Assembly (NCBI GenBank): GCA_022605405.1
Contig: JABYQQ010000006.1
Location: 248,001-312,000 of the forward strand
Source: Earliella scabrosa
Taxonomy: Eukaryota > Basidiomycota > Agaricomycetes > Polyporales > Polyporaceae
Direction: 5' to 3'
Length of the DNA stretch: 64,000 nt
Shown: positions 11,103-21,640 of the stretch, one piece after another
How positions within the stretch are numbered: position 1 is the stretch's first letter
How the letters are laid out: every line of letters starts with the position of its first letter
Notes under the pieces: generated by a model
Database searches by the model: none
Told to the model about the DNA's origin: nothing
Seen by the model: only the letters and a program-made list of their open reading frames with translations
Made by a program: the position numbers and the translations under genes

Positions 11103-14100
11103 CTATGTATCGTCTACCGCAAGAGTGAGGGCGAGAGTGCCGCTACGGTCTATGAGACCCCATCCTTGCGTGGTTGAATCCGGTACGCGGCCGACCACAC
11201 ATTGCACACACTGCAGGTCCATGACATCGAGTGGCCCGTACTGCTTGTAGAAGTGGATATCCACGCGGTGGTCACTATCTATGATCGCACAGGTGCGGAC
11301 AGCTGCCAGGAGAACCGTTGTGGGGCTGTCAAGTTGAAGCTCTTCAAGTGCGGTGGGGGACTCGAACCGTAAGTGGAAAATATACTCGAGGCGGCCGTAG
11401 AACGTCTGCAGCTCATAGACAGGCCGACGTCTATGCTTCCGAGCGTTCTTGTCCACATAGATTTCGTACTGCAAGCAGGATTTATGAGCATGCAGGAGTA
11501 AGATAGTGCACGCGGCGTCAGCCTTGACGTACCCGGACATATGTCTGATCCCTGTGATCGCCCATGCGCTTGACGAGAGAGGCCGCATGAATGGTATCAC
11601 CGCCGGAGATGATGCGCACCTTTCCCCAGTGCTCGATATCCTGTGGGACGTGGCGACGGACTATCTGGGCTTCGCTGTCGAACCGAGTGACAAGGGCCCC
11701 GATGATCTTGTCTCGAAGACCTTTGTCTACAGTCTGCAGTCGACATGGCGGAGATAGCACAGTCATAGGATCTGCCGCAGGGAGTTAGTCTATCAAATGT
11801 ACGATACTATCAAACTTCACACTTACATGCAGGGTCACGCCGTTCGCCTCGGCTGAGTTCGTCATCGTTTCGAGGCTTCCGGAAAGCGAGTTCTTCATGC
11901 ATGTCATAGACGAGCTTGATTTGTGAGATGCATACAAGGCCAGTTAGATGGTTCTCTATGCTCGCCCACGGATATCTCCGACTCTTGATGGCAGGCTGGA
12001 GCATACCGCAGAAGCGTTCCATGGGAAATGCCCAGTATGCCCATACTGGACCGATCGCTTCGATGCTGTCAGCGATGTGGAGAAGAGCATGAACGGTGAC
12101 TGGACACGTGGGCAGCCGGTCCAGTTCATACTGGTAGTAAAACCTGGAATGCGACAGTCACCGTGAGTGGTTATGATCGGCAACGGGGTCTGGAACTTAC
12201 TTCTCGTACTGCTGTACCCATCGGATGGGTGGACCTCAGCAGTTGACAACTCAAACTGAAGGCAGAGGCGAAGGAGACGGATTAGTGTGAGTGAATCGAC
12301 GGCGGAGCAACACCAGGGCAATGTAGAGGGTCCAGAAGGACCACGCATCAGCCGTACAGGTACTTCGGTCTTGAGATATGTCACCCATTCGAGGGCCAAA
12401 GGCAGAAGGGATGGTGTCGGCGGAAGTGGCGGTTGCGAGACCTACGGTGTCCCAGACGGATCCAGCAAGTTGATATGTGTGTTTCCCGACGCCAAGACCT
12501 TTGAAAGTGCCCGTCCAGAGGGAGATGAGATTGGGGATAAGGTTCTCCCATATCAGGTGCATGAAGTCGTATGGAAACGAGTGGGGAAAGGCAATGGAAG
12601 GAAGATGGCTGAGAAGGGAGAGTCCTTTGACACCATACGCGCGAGCAAGTCGCTCACTCTGTGCGTTGTTGGGGGCTGCCATGATCTCGTGAACCTGCTT
12701 GAGGATCTGCGAGTGGGTACAGAGCGGGAGTTGCGCAGGGTCGTACTTCTTGACCAAAGTAGGATCATGGATGACATCCGGATGGGACAAGCGGTCGAGT
12801 GGTACATGGTGTGCAGGCGACGTCGAGTCAGGAACGCGAAGGCCGCAGATCGAACACATGCGGCAGGGGAACAATGCGTTGTGGCTGTGGCCCTGCATCC
12901 CCATGACCATGGAGACAGCCGGGGATGTCGCCCGAGACGAGGATAAGAAAGGCGCGTTGAATGAATTGAGATGAGGAGAGGATATCGAAAGCAGGGACGC
13001 CCACGGCGAGCTCTACAAACTCTTGCACAGCCGGCCAGAGGAACGAGTCGAAATCTTTGGGTTTCTTCGGTCCTGGGATGACACAGATGGGTATGACGTT
13101 GTGGCGGTGGAAGCGGACATCAGGGGGGAGGTTATAGTTGTACAGAATAATGGGCCATGCCGTCTTCTTACGACGTCTCCAGGGAGAAAATCCGTCCGTT
13201 GAGAGTCCCAGTGCGACGTCGCGAGGATCGGAGAAGAATGCACATCCCATGTCTCTGCCGTCGATGACGATGCGGCGTCCACAAAGGTTCTTGTAATGTA
13301 CACTGTCGAAAACATTGCGCACCCCGCCGCCACGGGATCGTCAGCAAAGTCGGCCCTGTACTGCATGGCCTCGGCCGTTTGGCGGTGTCTTCGCATGGCG
13401 AGGAGGCGCGCTTTGAGTGAGAGGTAAGAGAATTGTCGACGGGGCTTCCCATACTCATCGTGACGGGATGTTCGACAGAGTGGGCATTCCTGCAGCTCAG
13501 CGAACGCGCCGGTATATGCCATGCATGACTGTACGCAGCAATCGTAACGAGCCGGCGTGGGCCCGGAGAGAAAGGCCAGTTGTGCTTTGATCTGGTGCAA
13601 CGAGAGAAGCGGGGTGTCAGGAAAGACGTAGCGGAGGTCTTGAAATGCGCTCTCGGTGAGGTTGTGTTTAAGCTTGTATGCGTATGCACGTATTATGGCC
13701 TGGTCTTCTTCTGAAAGAGCGTCGCCTAAAGCACAATGTATCAGCAACATATATCGGATAGTACGGGGACTACGGGCAACACACCAAGTTCCGCAACACG
13801 GTGCATGAATTGCTCATACAGTTGAGTACGTGCATTCAAATCCGGATTCTCCAGAGTTTCATCGTCTTCTTCCTCGTCCTCGTCGAGGTATTCCGCCCAC
13901 TCGAGGTCATCTTCATCGTCGTCATCAGCTTCATCGTCCTCCTCACAATCCTCCACGGTGACGGTGTGTCTCCGAGATGGCATACTCGGCTGAGACGACT
14001 CCTCCAGTTCGGCCAAGACTTGTCCCGTGTCACCGCGGTGGTCGTCCTCTGCAGCAGGACCGTAGTCCTCATACGCATCTCCAAGACCCTCCCCGGCACC

Positions 14101-14469
14101 CCAGGCATTCTCATCCTCCAAGCGGCCACCATCAGCATAGTCTTCGGGGCCGGTCGCCGGCGAGGCTTTGGCACGATGAGCGTTTTGCCCCTTGGGTGGA
14201 GATGACTCGGATACTCGACGACGCAGAGAGGATATCTGGGGCTTTCGTACTGTGCGGGGAGGGCTGGTTTTGCGCTCAGTCCCAAGCAGAATATGGCGGC
14301 GAAGGACATGTGAGGCACGGACGTGCGGGGCGGCTCCCATCTTGCGGTGTCGAATTGCAGTACGTGATGATACCATATTATGGCAACACGAGCACCACAC
14401 CTTCACGGCCTGCTTCTTTGCAGTGGCCTTCTTGGTGAGAGCTTGTTTCATGGAACATGTTTGAACCAT
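11103..14469 (-). pseudogene. Tnp2-like CACTA transposase, two frameshifts
   Basis: Starts at the ATG at 14469 with a Cys/His cluster (CSCCHNMVSSRTAIRHRKMG) and a Glu/Asp-rich segment. An intron at 13726-13784 (GTGTGT...TTTAG, with CTGAT near the 3' end) joins this to a Cys-containing block (CCVQSCMAYTG...CPLCRTSR) and the Tnp2 core: MGCAFFSDPRDVALGLSTDG, NYNLPPDVRFH, then CRMCSICGLRV, YDFMHLIWENLIPNL and WAFPMERFCGMLQPAIKSR. The C-terminal part (YGRLEYIF, DSPTTVLLAAVRTC, GLIDRSG) ends at 11103. Two single-base frame changes are visible, near 13322 in a G-run and near 12917; further short introns are likely around 12280-12200 and 11780. Nearly intact, so it died recently or the indels are sequence errors. 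Confidence 0.85.
13726..13784 (-). other. Intron in Tnp2-like transposase
   Basis: 59 nt with donor GTGTGT and acceptor TTTAG; removal joins the acidic N-terminal exon to the Cys-rich exon in frame (AELG to DALSEEDQ). Confidence 0.7.
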
Positions 14470-14781
14470 CTAGGTCGACTCAGGTGAGCACGTACGCGCC
14501 TCGCACATGTGGTTATGGGACTTACAGTGTTGAAAGGCCCAGTTTCCTCGTCTCAGCTCGCCAGGAGTCGGGGCACAGAAGCGTAGTGATGTCAAGAAGA
14601 ATAGAGCATAGACATATATAGGCACTAGGATAACAGACACGAGTGCAAGTCGAGCAGAGGTAGCCGTGGGAAATTGAAAACACCACTCAACCAGTCAGCC
14701 TGGCCGCGTCGCCATCGCCAGACATACTTTTCCACCACTACCCATCCACCGAGCCACTGTCTTCCACTGCCGTATTGTCAG

Positions 14782-15451
14782 ATGGCCCGCGATAAGGCTG
14801 AAAAGGTCAACAAACGCACCCAGGCGGCTGCTTCGCGTGCTCAGGTTGCGGCCCAGAAGGCAGCCAACAGAAACGCCCAGATCCTCATCCAGTTTATGCG
14901 TCGTTAAGGAGGATGAAGAAGGCCGACGGATTCTAGTCGAAGTGAAACGCGTACCTCAAATTGGCGCCGAACCCGTTGACGACGACGACCTTGACGATGG
15001 TTTCGTGGATTCGTTCGACAAGGATGGCGATGCGGAGGACTCGCAAACGCGCCTGCGCAAGCGTCTGGGATTCGAGCTTGATGACGAGGATGAGAACGAA
15101 GGTGAGCTGGGCCCAGCTGTCCCCGATGACGTCGATGAGGATGAGGAGGAGGACGAGGGGAAGGGACAGGCTGAGGGCGAAGGAGATGGGGATGGTGCGT
15201 ATAACAGTGACGGTGCCGGGCCCGGGGAGAGCAGCAGTGAGGAAGAAGAAGCCGAGGTGGAGGTGCGGGGCAAGCGGACACCTGTGGCTGCTGGACACCG
15301 CAAGCGCGCCAGACGCCAACAGGACGAAGGCGACAACGAGGGCAACGTTGGCGGTGCTGACAAGGACGGAGACAATGAGGAGGAGGAGGAGGAGGAGGAG
15401 GTGCTACCGCTCCCGAAGAAGCGCAGGCTGGGAACCGTCAAAGCAGCGTAG
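14782..15451 (+). pseudogene. Acidic accessory ORF of the CACTA element
   Basis: ATG at 14782 gives an Ala/Lys/Gln-rich start (MARDKAEKVNKRTQAAASRA) but that frame stops near 14907. The adjacent frame, open from 14837 to 15451, continues with VVKEDEEGRRILVEVKR and a very Asp/Glu-rich body, ending in a likely nuclear signal (PKKRRLG). One small indel near 14890, or an unseen splice, would join them into about 220 residues. It lies divergent to the transposase inside the same element, the position expected for a second transposon protein comparable in role to plant TnpA, but I see no homology to it. Confidence 0.55.
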
Positions 15452-15833
15452 ACGCGCGTGCCATTACGTACATGTACGAACTCTATATGCCCTCTGCTAC
15501 CTCATATGCCCTCTCCGCCGCCTACTTACTATGCTATGAATATATGCCCATCTATGCCCATGTATTGATATCTCCAGTGCGCTACAACTGACGAACGCGG
15601 TCGAAAGGAGCATGCAGAACCACCCGATCACTATCACTCCGGCCGTGGGTTATGAATCCACATGAGAAGTCCCGTACAGGTCGTGGTGAATCCCACCATT
15701 TCCCTGGATATTTTCAACCCGGACGACAACCCGCACTCTCCTGCTCAAATCACCCGGACTACCTGCATTATCACCCCGGATGTGGATGAAATCCGGGCGT
15801 GAATTTCCCCACTACCTACGTCTACAGTGGAAA

Positions 15834-16005
15834 AATGACAAGGCAAAAGCGCCCAAAAGTGCGGAAAACATTTTATAACTCGGAAATGGGGCGCAATCTC
15901 CGTGCACCAATTGGAGTGTCGGTCGGGCGCATTATCAGTGAACCTCCTGCAAGGTTGTGACCTGATGCGGTCACAGGAAGTTGCGCTATCGTGCAGAGTT
16001 CAACA
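15834..16005 (-). repeat. Ty1/Copia LTR, right copy, outer part (split)
   Basis: Continuation of the LTR beyond the CACTA insertion. Compared with the left LTR (3881-4055), this outer part shows roughly 18 differences in ~175 bp, far more than the inner LTR and gag. It ends CAACA, matching the TGTTG start of the left LTR. Confidence 0.75.
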
Positions 16006-16019
16006 CCTCCACCCTCACA

Positions 16020-16635
16020 CAAGTCCTCCTTCCTTGCGCTCGCCCCCCGTCCGTCCTCCGTCCTCGCCTCTGTGCTCCGTACTTGTGACTCCAGTGTTCT
16101 AAGGAACAGATGTGGTGCCCACAAAGCCGTTAGACTAGACACGCCCCGGCCTCGCACCCATTCTCCATCTTTGTACCCGCCCTCGTACCCGTTCTCTAGG
16201 ACCCAGCCTGTGTCTGTCCTTCATCCTTCTTTCTGGCACCCATGCTCTTTCCTTGCACCCGGCCTCCGCTGGCGCACGGGTCCTCACCCCAGGGCTCCGT
16301 ATGTGCACCCATGCTGCCACGGTTCTAATGCCCCTCCTGGCCCCGTTCCTCGCCCCTTCCCCATCCTTCATCGTTGCACACATCCTCCATCTGCGCACCT
16401 GTCCTCCCTGCATCTCACTTCCACCCCATTCCTCACCCACTCCCCATTGTCTGTTGCGCACATGTCCTGCCTCCGTGCCCCCCCTACCAGTCCTCGGTAT
16501 GCGCACAGGTCCTTACGACTGGCTTCAGACCCGTGCGTTGCTCCTTCGCACCAGTCCTCGCACCAGTACTCCGTAAGGGCACTCATTCTGCATCTGCGCA
16601 TCTGTCCGCACCCCAAAGACACTGCTGTGCAGGTG
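16020..16635. repeat. Pyrimidine-rich degenerate minisatellite
   Basis: Degenerate tandem repetition of phrases such as GCGCACCTGTCCTCC and TCCTCGCACC on the plus strand. Strong C/T strand bias. An open frame across 15991-16776 is an artefact of the biased composition. Confidence 0.6.
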
Positions 16636-17182
16636 TATGTCCCAAAAAGGACAATGGCACGCGCTGAGGAACTCTTACAGTACAGAATCTGTATGTCAGG
16701 CTTGGGAGAAGAAGACATGGACGATATTGTCGATGATTTTGCCCCTCTTCCACTTCATTCCTATCCCTCACCATGATCCTCACACCTCTGGTGTACTTTC
16801 GTCAGAGTCTACCTCTTCCCAAGGGCCTCAAGCTGGACTGTCATCTACTTCTCCTCCACACCCATCACATCCTGGAAATCGTCAACGAGTTCTTGATGAT
16901 GACGATGACACAAGAGTCATAGAGGACCATCTCCATGCAGGACAGCTGATTCGCATGGACTCAACGCTTCATGAACAATGGAAGTGGCACTTTGCACAGC
17001 AGGCAGCGGATAGTGAAGGTGATATTGAGATGAGGGAGGACTCTGATGCAGAATCGGAGAACACAGGGTCTTCCCCTCTCTTTCATCCCTTTGCTTCTCA
17101 ACTAGACTGGCAGATTGCCGACTGGTTTGTGCGAGACCAGCCTGGTCACAAAGCATTCGATCATCTGCTTAGCATACCTGGA

Positions 17183-17241
17183 GTAAGAGTTCAGCATCTT
17201 CTAACAACTCATTCATGCAAGCTGATCCATGTCATGCTTAG
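17183..17241 (+). other. Intron in Plavaka transposase
   Basis: 59 nt, donor GTAAGAG, branch-like CTAAC, acceptor CTTAG. Confidence 0.7.
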
Positions 17242-17513
17242 GTCCAAAAGTGCAAGCCCTTTACAACCTTGTCGACTCCATTCCTGAACATGCTGGTCGT
17301 TGGTTTGTGAAGACTCTATCATTTCACGACAGTCCCAAAGAAAAGCACATCATCCGTCATCGAGACATCATCGCCGCCATACGTTGCTTATGGGGAGATC
17401 TATCCCTTTCCAAATATCTTGTGTACAAGCCGCGGAAAGTGTTCTCTGACAGAGAGAAGAAGACTAGGATATACTCTGAAATGTGGATGGGACTGTGGTG
17501 GAACGCAGTTCAG

Positions 17514-17572
17514 GTGTGTACTGTCAATTCAGCTGTGAAGGGAACATGCAGACTAATCAATCCTTGTAATAG
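17514..17572 (+). other. Second intron in Plavaka transposase
   Basis: 59 nt, donor GTGTGTA, branch-like CTAATC, acceptor AATAG; splits the conserved block WWNAVQ from LPQGATLAPV. Confidence 0.7.
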
Positions 17573-17825
17573 AGTCTGTTACCACAAGGAGCTACTCTAG
17601 CTCCGGTGATCTTAGCAACAGACAAGACTCAGTTAACCCAGAGGGAAGTCTGCTTATCCGGTCTATCTCACTCTGGGCAATCTTCCGAAAGCCGTCCGAC
17701 GGCAACCCAGTCTCCACCCTTGTATTTCACAAGTCCATGTGCATCATCCTAGAGCCCTTGCGTGAGGCAGAACGCAACGGGATAGAGATGACAAGAGGTG
17801 ATGGAGCTGTACAGTGGGTCTATCC

Positions 17826-18165
17826 TAGGGGTGAGCACGGATCAGACATACCTATAGGTCACAGTCTAGGTACCTGTGAAAATACCTGTAAGTTCGGATC
17901 AGTGCGGATCTGGATCAGTGTGGATCTTGATCTGTACGGATCTGGATCAAGAAAATATATTGATTCTTCTCTACAAACATACTTGATTTGTTGAGAAACA
18001 CATAAATATGCATCCTTGGAAAAAAAACCTATAGGTACCTGTAGGTACCCACACTAAATACCTATAGGTTTGGGTTTTGACGGATCTGGATCAGAGGGTC
18101 TGAAGTGACCATTACCTGTAGGTAGAGAGCTGTAGCTCTCTAGATCGGATCCGTGCTCAGCCCTA
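17826..18165. mobile_element. hAT-type MITE, 340 bp
   Basis: Ends TAGGGGTGAGCACGGATC and GATCCGTGCTCAGCCCTA form ~18-bp inverted ends with one mismatch. The 8-bp direct repeats GTCTATCC at 17818-17825 and 18166-18173 are identical, the hallmark of hAT insertion. The interior has repeated CTATAGGTACCTG and GGATCTGGATCA words and no gene. Removing it and one repeat restores a continuous Plavaka reading frame across the site. Confidence 0.92.
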
Positions 18166-19034
18166 GTCTATCCTGTCCTTGCTTCATATGCAGCAAGTAC
18201 GGCAGCTGTCCCAAGTGTCAATGTTTTCCAGATCAACTTCATGACCCTCATGAGCATCCAGCGCACATCCAACAGTAGATGGAAGAGGTGATTGCATCGG
18301 CGAAAACCTCCTGCTCCTCAGTGGCCGCCTTTCACCACTCCTGCATGAATCAGCATGTCTCTGGCAGTGTATACAGGCCCTTATGGACTAATCTTCCTTA
18401 CACCGACATCCACACATGCGTAACACCAGACATCCTCCACCAACTCTACCAAGGTGTCTTCAAGCACCTCACGGAGTGGTGTATGAGGGTTCTCAGTGCA
18501 GAGGAGCTCGATCGCCGTATTTGACGTCTTCCTCCAGCTTACGGAGTGCGACATTTCAAGAACTGCATCTCCTCTTGTCTTTCGTATAATTCTGGATCCG
18601 AACGAAAGAATACAGCGAAGATTCTCCTAGGATGTCTGATAGGAGTTCTTCCCCGCAAGGCCATTCTTGCCTGTCAGTACACCACACACGATGACATCAC
18701 CCTTGGATATATGAAGGAAGCTCTGCAACTCTGGCATTCAAACAAGGAGTACTTCATTCTAACCGGCATTCATTCTGACTTCAATATCCCAAAGTTCCAC
18801 TCGATGCTCCACTACATATGTTCCATCCGTTGGCTGGGTACCACAGACAACTACAACACAGAGATGTTCAAGAGGCTTCATATCAACTTTGCAAAGGCCG
18901 GATGGCGATGGTAGTCCAGCTGGCACAATCATCTCTCTCTCTGACATCCGACAGAGCTGTATGCTTACTCATGCATATGGGCGCAAATGTGACAGTACAT
19001 GGACCAAGGATAATGTCCTCGATGAAGCTTCCTC

Positions 19035-19980
19035 TTACGATTGATGAGTTTACGAATTAATCGTTCTTATGGGGAGCTTTTGGCCCGGCGCTTGTGACGC
19101 AACTCGGTCACCGTGGGAAAAGTTTTTGTTACCCTTCCATACAACTTATGTCATCTCAGGTAACAAAATTACTTACTTTTAGATGCCCACCACAGGGTTA
19201 GGGTTGAAATTTCTTACTCGTTTCTTATCAGTGGACACAGCCACATTGACTACTTTTCTTATGCTCTCCCCCGCGGCTCGGCTGCTGGCATGGCCGGCGC
19301 TTACTACATTGTGTTGGCACATGCTTCGTGGTTCATTGGCGTCTATACTACTAGTTACTAGTGGCTCTTTCTATCACTTCTAATGACTTCATCTACTACT
19401 GTCTATACTTATAACTCTGTAACAAACATGTTTTAATATTGTTTGGTAGGCATGATCTGCACCTTTTAGATGGACTTACTTCAAGTTTATATGAACTATG
19501 AGTACAAAAGTTATAGCTCATATACACTTGCCCAAATGCGGAAGGTTGGCTGGGTTGTGAGCATGATTTGGCTTCAGTATGCATATGTGGTCGCACTAGA
19601 TCATTGTCCATTATATATTGATCTTCTAGACCCATTACACATCTATTTAATCCACTTCAACATGTATCAACAAACACATTTATTGGCCAAATGTTCGAAA
19701 GTTGCAATGATTGTCAACTTTCCATACTTCAATGTACATATAAGAGCTCAGGGGTATATGGAAAAGATAGAGATGATACAATACAGAATTATCATGATTT
19801 TTCCGTAATTTTTGCTATAGAACTGATGGAGTTATTCAGTAAATAGTGAATAGATCATTCAGTTGTGATGAGAATATTCCCACGGTGGTGCGATTGGAGA
19901 GGACTCATTTTTCCGGTTCTAATGGTATATAACACTCTATACATTCATTAGAAATTGACAGAGATATGCTTTGAAGTGTA
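19035..19980 (+). repeat. Dispersed non-autonomous repeat, copy 1
   Basis: Starts TTACGATTGATGAG and matches 24146-25090 along its whole length by eye (most positions identical), with a partial inverted copy at 61363-61768. Contains GGGTTAGGGTTG near 19196. Short frames inside (for example 19470-19808) occur in both copies with changes of stop positions and do not look like a gene. Confidence 0.75.
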
Positions 19981-20815
19981 AATAGTGGCTATTCCAGAAA
20001 ATGCCGGAAATTTCCCGGGGAGCTGTCGACGACCGCCAACATCGACAGCTCACCGGGTTTCAGGGGCATAATTAGCGCCCATGTCGATGCAAAAAAGTGC
20101 ACCCAGCCAGAATTGAACCCCCAGTCTCACAAATAACATCACAGTGTACTAACCATTAGACTACTGTGACTATCAAATATAAGTTCAGTGTACAAACATA
20201 GTTGATAGCTTAGTGTTACTGACTCTCTATGAACAATGTTGCCTTTCTGAAGTTATATACAGTGTTGTATACCATTGAAACAGCAAACTTCTGCGCTTAT
20301 TTGTTGTACTAGTTGAGTAATATTCTCAGCTGTTGGCACTTCATTGACAAGTAAATACTGGTTAGTAGAACAATGAAGGGTCATAAGCATAAAGTGTTAT
20401 AGGTCATTGACAAGCAAAAACTTAGCTCTGTGCGACATAACCACTGTGTTCTATATGCCATCAATGGTGGTTTGGGATTTTCCAGTGGCTATTCTACCAT
20501 TGGCTTCAGAGTGTGTCTCTGTCAGTTTCTAATGAAAGTGTAGAGTGTTATATACCATTAGAACCGGAAAAATGAGCTCTCTTCAATCGCACCACCGTGG
20601 GAATATTATCATCACAACTGAACAATCTATTCACTATTTACTGAATAACTCCATCAGTTCTATAGCAAAAAATTACGGAAAAATCATGATAATTCTCTAT
20701 TGTATCATCTCTATCCATTCCATATACTACCGAGCTGTTATGTGTACATTGAAGTATAGAAAGGTGACAATCATTGCAACTTCTCGAACAATTGGTCATA
20801 TGCCCATGTTGATCT
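19690..20815. repeat. Foldback element with ~280-bp inverted ends, copy 1
   Basis: About 19690-19970 reappears inverted at about 20530-20815 (shared features: GCAATGATTGTCA, GAACTGATGGAGTTATTCAG, CCCACGGTGGTGCGATTG, GGTATATAACACTC). The loop contains tRNA-like sequence at 20098-20172. A second copy with the same architecture is at 40066-41160 in opposite overall orientation. Confidence 0.75.
20098..20172 (-). repeat. tRNA-like sequence (SINE-like pol III boxes)
   Basis: On minus: a box-A-like TAGTCTAATGGTTAGTA (20147-20163) and a box-B-like GGGTTCAATTCT (20109-20120) at tRNA spacing. The acceptor arms do not pair and the anticodon stem is weak, so it is not a functional tRNA. A second copy is at 40680-40752 on plus, and a shorter related piece at about 20823-20845. 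Likely a tRNA-derived SINE fragment held in the foldback element. Confidence 0.6.
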
Positions 20816-20929
20816 AGAAATATATCCAGCCAGAATTAGACCACAGGAGGTACCAATGATCATCCTCCTGGACTCTGTAAGGTCTTGTAATGGTGTTCAA
20901 TAACTCAGTGTTATCTACAACCTTCACTC

Positions 20930-21640
20930 TCTATAAACAATGTAGTGTTTCTGAAGTTGTGTAGAGTATTATATACCATTGAAAACACACAATATAGTGG
21001 TCGTTTGCTGTACTAGTAGTGTAATATTCTGACCTGCTTGTACATGATGAATGAACAAATGCTGTAAAGAAATGAACTGACATGAATGGAAAGTATTATG
21101 TGTCATTGAGAAGCCAAAGATCACCTCATAGACACACTAGAAGTTCATTACTGCAATGAGTAAATACTGTGTTGAAATGACAAAAATAAGCTAGTATGGT
21201 AAGCAAAAAGAGTGGCATGCTATGCTGCATAAAGCCATATGCAATGAGCTTGTTCCAGTGTATCTAAAGCTCAATACTTTAAATTGTGCCATCTAAACAC
21301 AGTCTGGCTTACTGGAATTCTATACTATACTTGGAAAAGTTCATTGAAGTGATGAAAGTTCGTGATAAAAGTTCTTCCACTGCAAAATGGAGAGATGAGA
21401 TTATCTAACGTATCTGACAGCAGTCAATGCTCAGTTCAAAAGAGTGTTGCATGAAATGTAAACCTTTGAGTGATGTTTATGCTTTGATCAACAGTTCGAA
21501 ACCAAGTATATGTGAACTTAACTTTTAGTGATGGAGCGATGATTGTAGATCATTTGGTCATTCATTAACATACCAATATTGATTATCAACCAGCTCATCA
21601 ATCGTGCCTGCCAGACATGGCCCACTCCCACCCAAGTTCT
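20930..21640 (+). repeat. Long inverted-repeat arm, left
   Basis: This arm matches, inverted, the sequence that ran through the Gypsy insertion site: 38790 down to 38247, then 29423 down to about 29265. Shared words include TGGAGAGATGAGATTATCT, ATTCCAGTAA-type phrases near 21315, and GTAGATCATTTGGTCATT. It ends inward with CTCATCAATCGTGCCTGCCAG at 21594. No gene. Confidence 0.65.

Larger units (their letters stand above)
10855..15829 (-). mobile_element. CACTA (En/Spm, Tnp2-type) DNA transposon
   Basis: About 4,975 bp bounded by CACTGT and ACAGTG, flanked by GAAA on both sides (a 4-bp duplication judged against the empty site at 4045-4060). Subterminal DNA at both ends is rich in GGTGAT/ATCACCC words. 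It carries a Tnp2-like transposase on minus and an acidic ORF on plus, divergently arranged around 14470-14780. TIR start CACTG, short duplication and transposase type agree with the CACTA superfamily. Confidence 0.85.
16637..18914 (+). pseudogene. Plavaka-type transposase (CACTA-related), decayed
   Basis: Recognisable blocks in order: DWQIADWFVRDQPGHKAFDH (about 17110-17170), DSIPEHAGRWFVKTLSFHD (17270-17330), IIRHRDIIAAIRCLWGDLSL (17349-17408), KTRIYSEMWMGLWWNAVQ (17460-17513), then LPQGATLAPVILATDKTQ (17582-17625), GDGAVQWVYP up to the MITE insertion at 17826, and [18 protein letters not shown] through NIPKFHSMLHYICSIRWLG (18400-18840). Introns at 17183-17241 and 17514-17572 have GTAAGA/GTGTGT donors and CTAAC/CTAAT branch-like words. 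Damage: a 2-nt insertion near 17247, a scrambled stretch at 17630-17735, a TGA at about 18522, and the 340-bp hAT MITE. Termini of the element are not clear. Confidence 0.8.

Noticed and set aside
12287..12946. 219-codon plus-strand frame opposite the Tnp2 gene
   Set aside because: It is the shadow of the transposase frame on minus, which has clear family motifs.
3876..16010. 5-bp target duplication for the whole Copia palindrome
   Set aside because: Flanks GGGAC and CCTCC do not match in either orientation well enough to claim it.
15991..16776. Long plus-strand open frame of 261 codons
   Set aside because: It lies on a pyrimidine-rich degenerate repeat; the protein is Pro/Ser/His low complexity and the end overlaps the Plavaka relic in another frame.
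17737..17994. 85-codon frame running into the hAT MITE
   Set aside because: The first part is Plavaka coding sequence; the rest is non-coding MITE DNA.
20098..20172. Functional tRNA gene
   Set aside because: Box A and B are present but acceptor and anticodon stems do not pair properly; treated as tRNA-derived repeat.
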